In this document: piece after piece, positions 63,291 to 64,000 of the stretch
How positions within the stretch are numbered: position 1 is the first letter of the stretch
Layout: every line of letters begins with the position of its first letter
Assembly: GCA_029204225.1 (NCBI GenBank)
Contig: CM055102.1
Span: 10,305,456 to 10,369,455, forward strand
DNA: 64,000 nt
Direction: 5' to 3'
Origin: Diphasiastrum complanatum
Lineage: Eukaryota; Streptophyta; Lycopodiopsida; Lycopodiales; Lycopodiaceae
Position numbers and translations under genes: made by a program
The notes under the pieces: generated by a model
The model's database searches: none
Told to the model about the DNA's origin: nothing
The model's input: the letters and a program-made list of their open reading frames with translations, nothing else

Positions 63291-64000
63291 TTTTGTGGCA
63301 ATAGCCCACGCCGCCAAATTTTCCAGCAACCAGCCAGTCCCCCAGAACTCAGAGGGAAATTGATTTGAAATGTCTACTAAGTCTTAGAAGTTCACATACA
63401 ATCTAAGACATTAGCCAAAGCTGTTTGTTGTCATGCACAACCTTATAGACTCTAGTACAATGGCTAAACAAATGTGCAAACAAACAACTGATGCTTCCTT
63501 CAAAACTTGAAATTTCTACTCAGAATATGTAGCACGACTTGATTTTCACTTGGAAAATCTTTCCATAAGCTTGTAAATGTAAGAATGGGTGAATATTAGA
63601 CGATACCGTCTTCCCAATGGCACCTTTGTCCATGTTTTCCTATCTCAGGACTACATGCTCTTTTTGGTTAAAGTTGAAATTAACATTCAAGAGTTAAAAG
63701 GCTTTCCAGGAGTCATGTCTAGATCTAATTTTCCTGAGCTGATCTCATCCACCACGCATTTTTAAGGCAACATATTAATTGGAGAAAGAAAGGCGAGTAA
63801 ATACAGATTCACATGAACACGACTAATGAGACCAAGAATGGTAATAACCAGGAAGTGGGGACCCACAAGCCATTTCAAACGATCGAAAACTATCTGCAAT
63901 TGTACAAGCAACGATGGATTTGATAGAGGACAGCCATGGTAGAAAGCAAAAGCAAGAGCAAGCTGCGAAAGAAAAAGGTTTTCCAAGGTGAGCACACAGT
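63291..64000. other. Right edge, no assigned gene
   Basis: One coding-like stretch is possible: from ATG at 63914 an open plus-strand frame (MDLIEDSHGRKQKQEQAAKE) reaches a good donor AAG/GTGAGC at 63988. The same bases on the other strand look like an acceptor (TTTCTTTCGCAG). Neither can be confirmed within the window. Confidence 0.2.

Noticed and set aside
1-64000. CRISPR arrays, bacterial operons or riboswitches
   Set aside because: The window is a plant nuclear sequence; evenly spaced repeats here are microsatellites or leader tandem repeats, with no array of unique spacers.
1-64000. tRNA or rRNA genes
   Set aside because: The only tRNA-related sequences recognised are primer-binding sites of the LTR elements.

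Overview
This window is nuclear DNA of a land plant, most likely a seed plant with a large, repeat-rich genome. The evidence is a plant-specific plastid-envelope gene with spliceosomal introns, TTTAGGG-type telomere-like repeats, plant Ty3/gypsy retroelements (two with chromodomain integrases, two with an initiator-Met tRNA primer site and one with a tRNA-Asp-like site), long (GA/CT)n tracts, a multi-exon hAT transposase gene and LINEs. I cannot name the species.

The one convincing host gene is an OEP16-type channel of the outer plastid envelope (Tim17/22/23, or PRAT, family) on the minus strand. I assembled it from six small exons between 38186 and 11891; its phases are consistent and total 147 codons plus stop, the usual family length. 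The gene spans about 26.3 kb because intron 3 (8.5 kb) and intron 4 (15.4 kb) are full of transposons. Intron 3 holds a 6.3-kb chromovirus (29106-35372, 463-bp LTRs, TSD CTGCA) and a 502-bp hAT-type MITE (35821-36322, TSD GTGTAAAT). Intron 4 holds a 6-exon hAT/BED/AT-hook transposase gene on the opposite strand (17829-20916) and a near full-length LINE (about 21071-26811). Intron 5 begins with GT followed directly by a (CT)n tract.

The left flank (1-8 kb) holds a truncated non-chromodomain Ty3/gypsy copy (element A). The right flank (39-64 kb) is a three-level nest. An old decayed chromovirus relative (element F) is interrupted by a non-chromodomain gypsy (element C, same lineage as A). C is interrupted by a young chromovirus (element D, 50652-57060, 358-bp LTRs differing at 4 sites, TSD GGGAC). 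The 5' part of C (LTR end, tRNA-Asp-like PBS, leader, gag) lies inverted relative to its pol. C also carries an unexplained long ORF remnant between pol and its 3' LTR.

The most unusual theme is 'word islands': stretches of a few hundred bases in which one short, often CG-containing word recurs on both strands. The word differs from island to island (GGTTCGAA, ACGGTTC, GAATCG, GGACGCG, CCAGAAA, GCGAAGGTT, GCGAATT). Two islands lie in short hAT-like elements with perfect 8-bp target duplications; others occupy the untranslated leaders of the gypsy elements. The other strong themes are LINE 3' tails with a base-paired hairpin that appears to covary, and repeated association of LINEs with (CT)n tracts on their sense strand.
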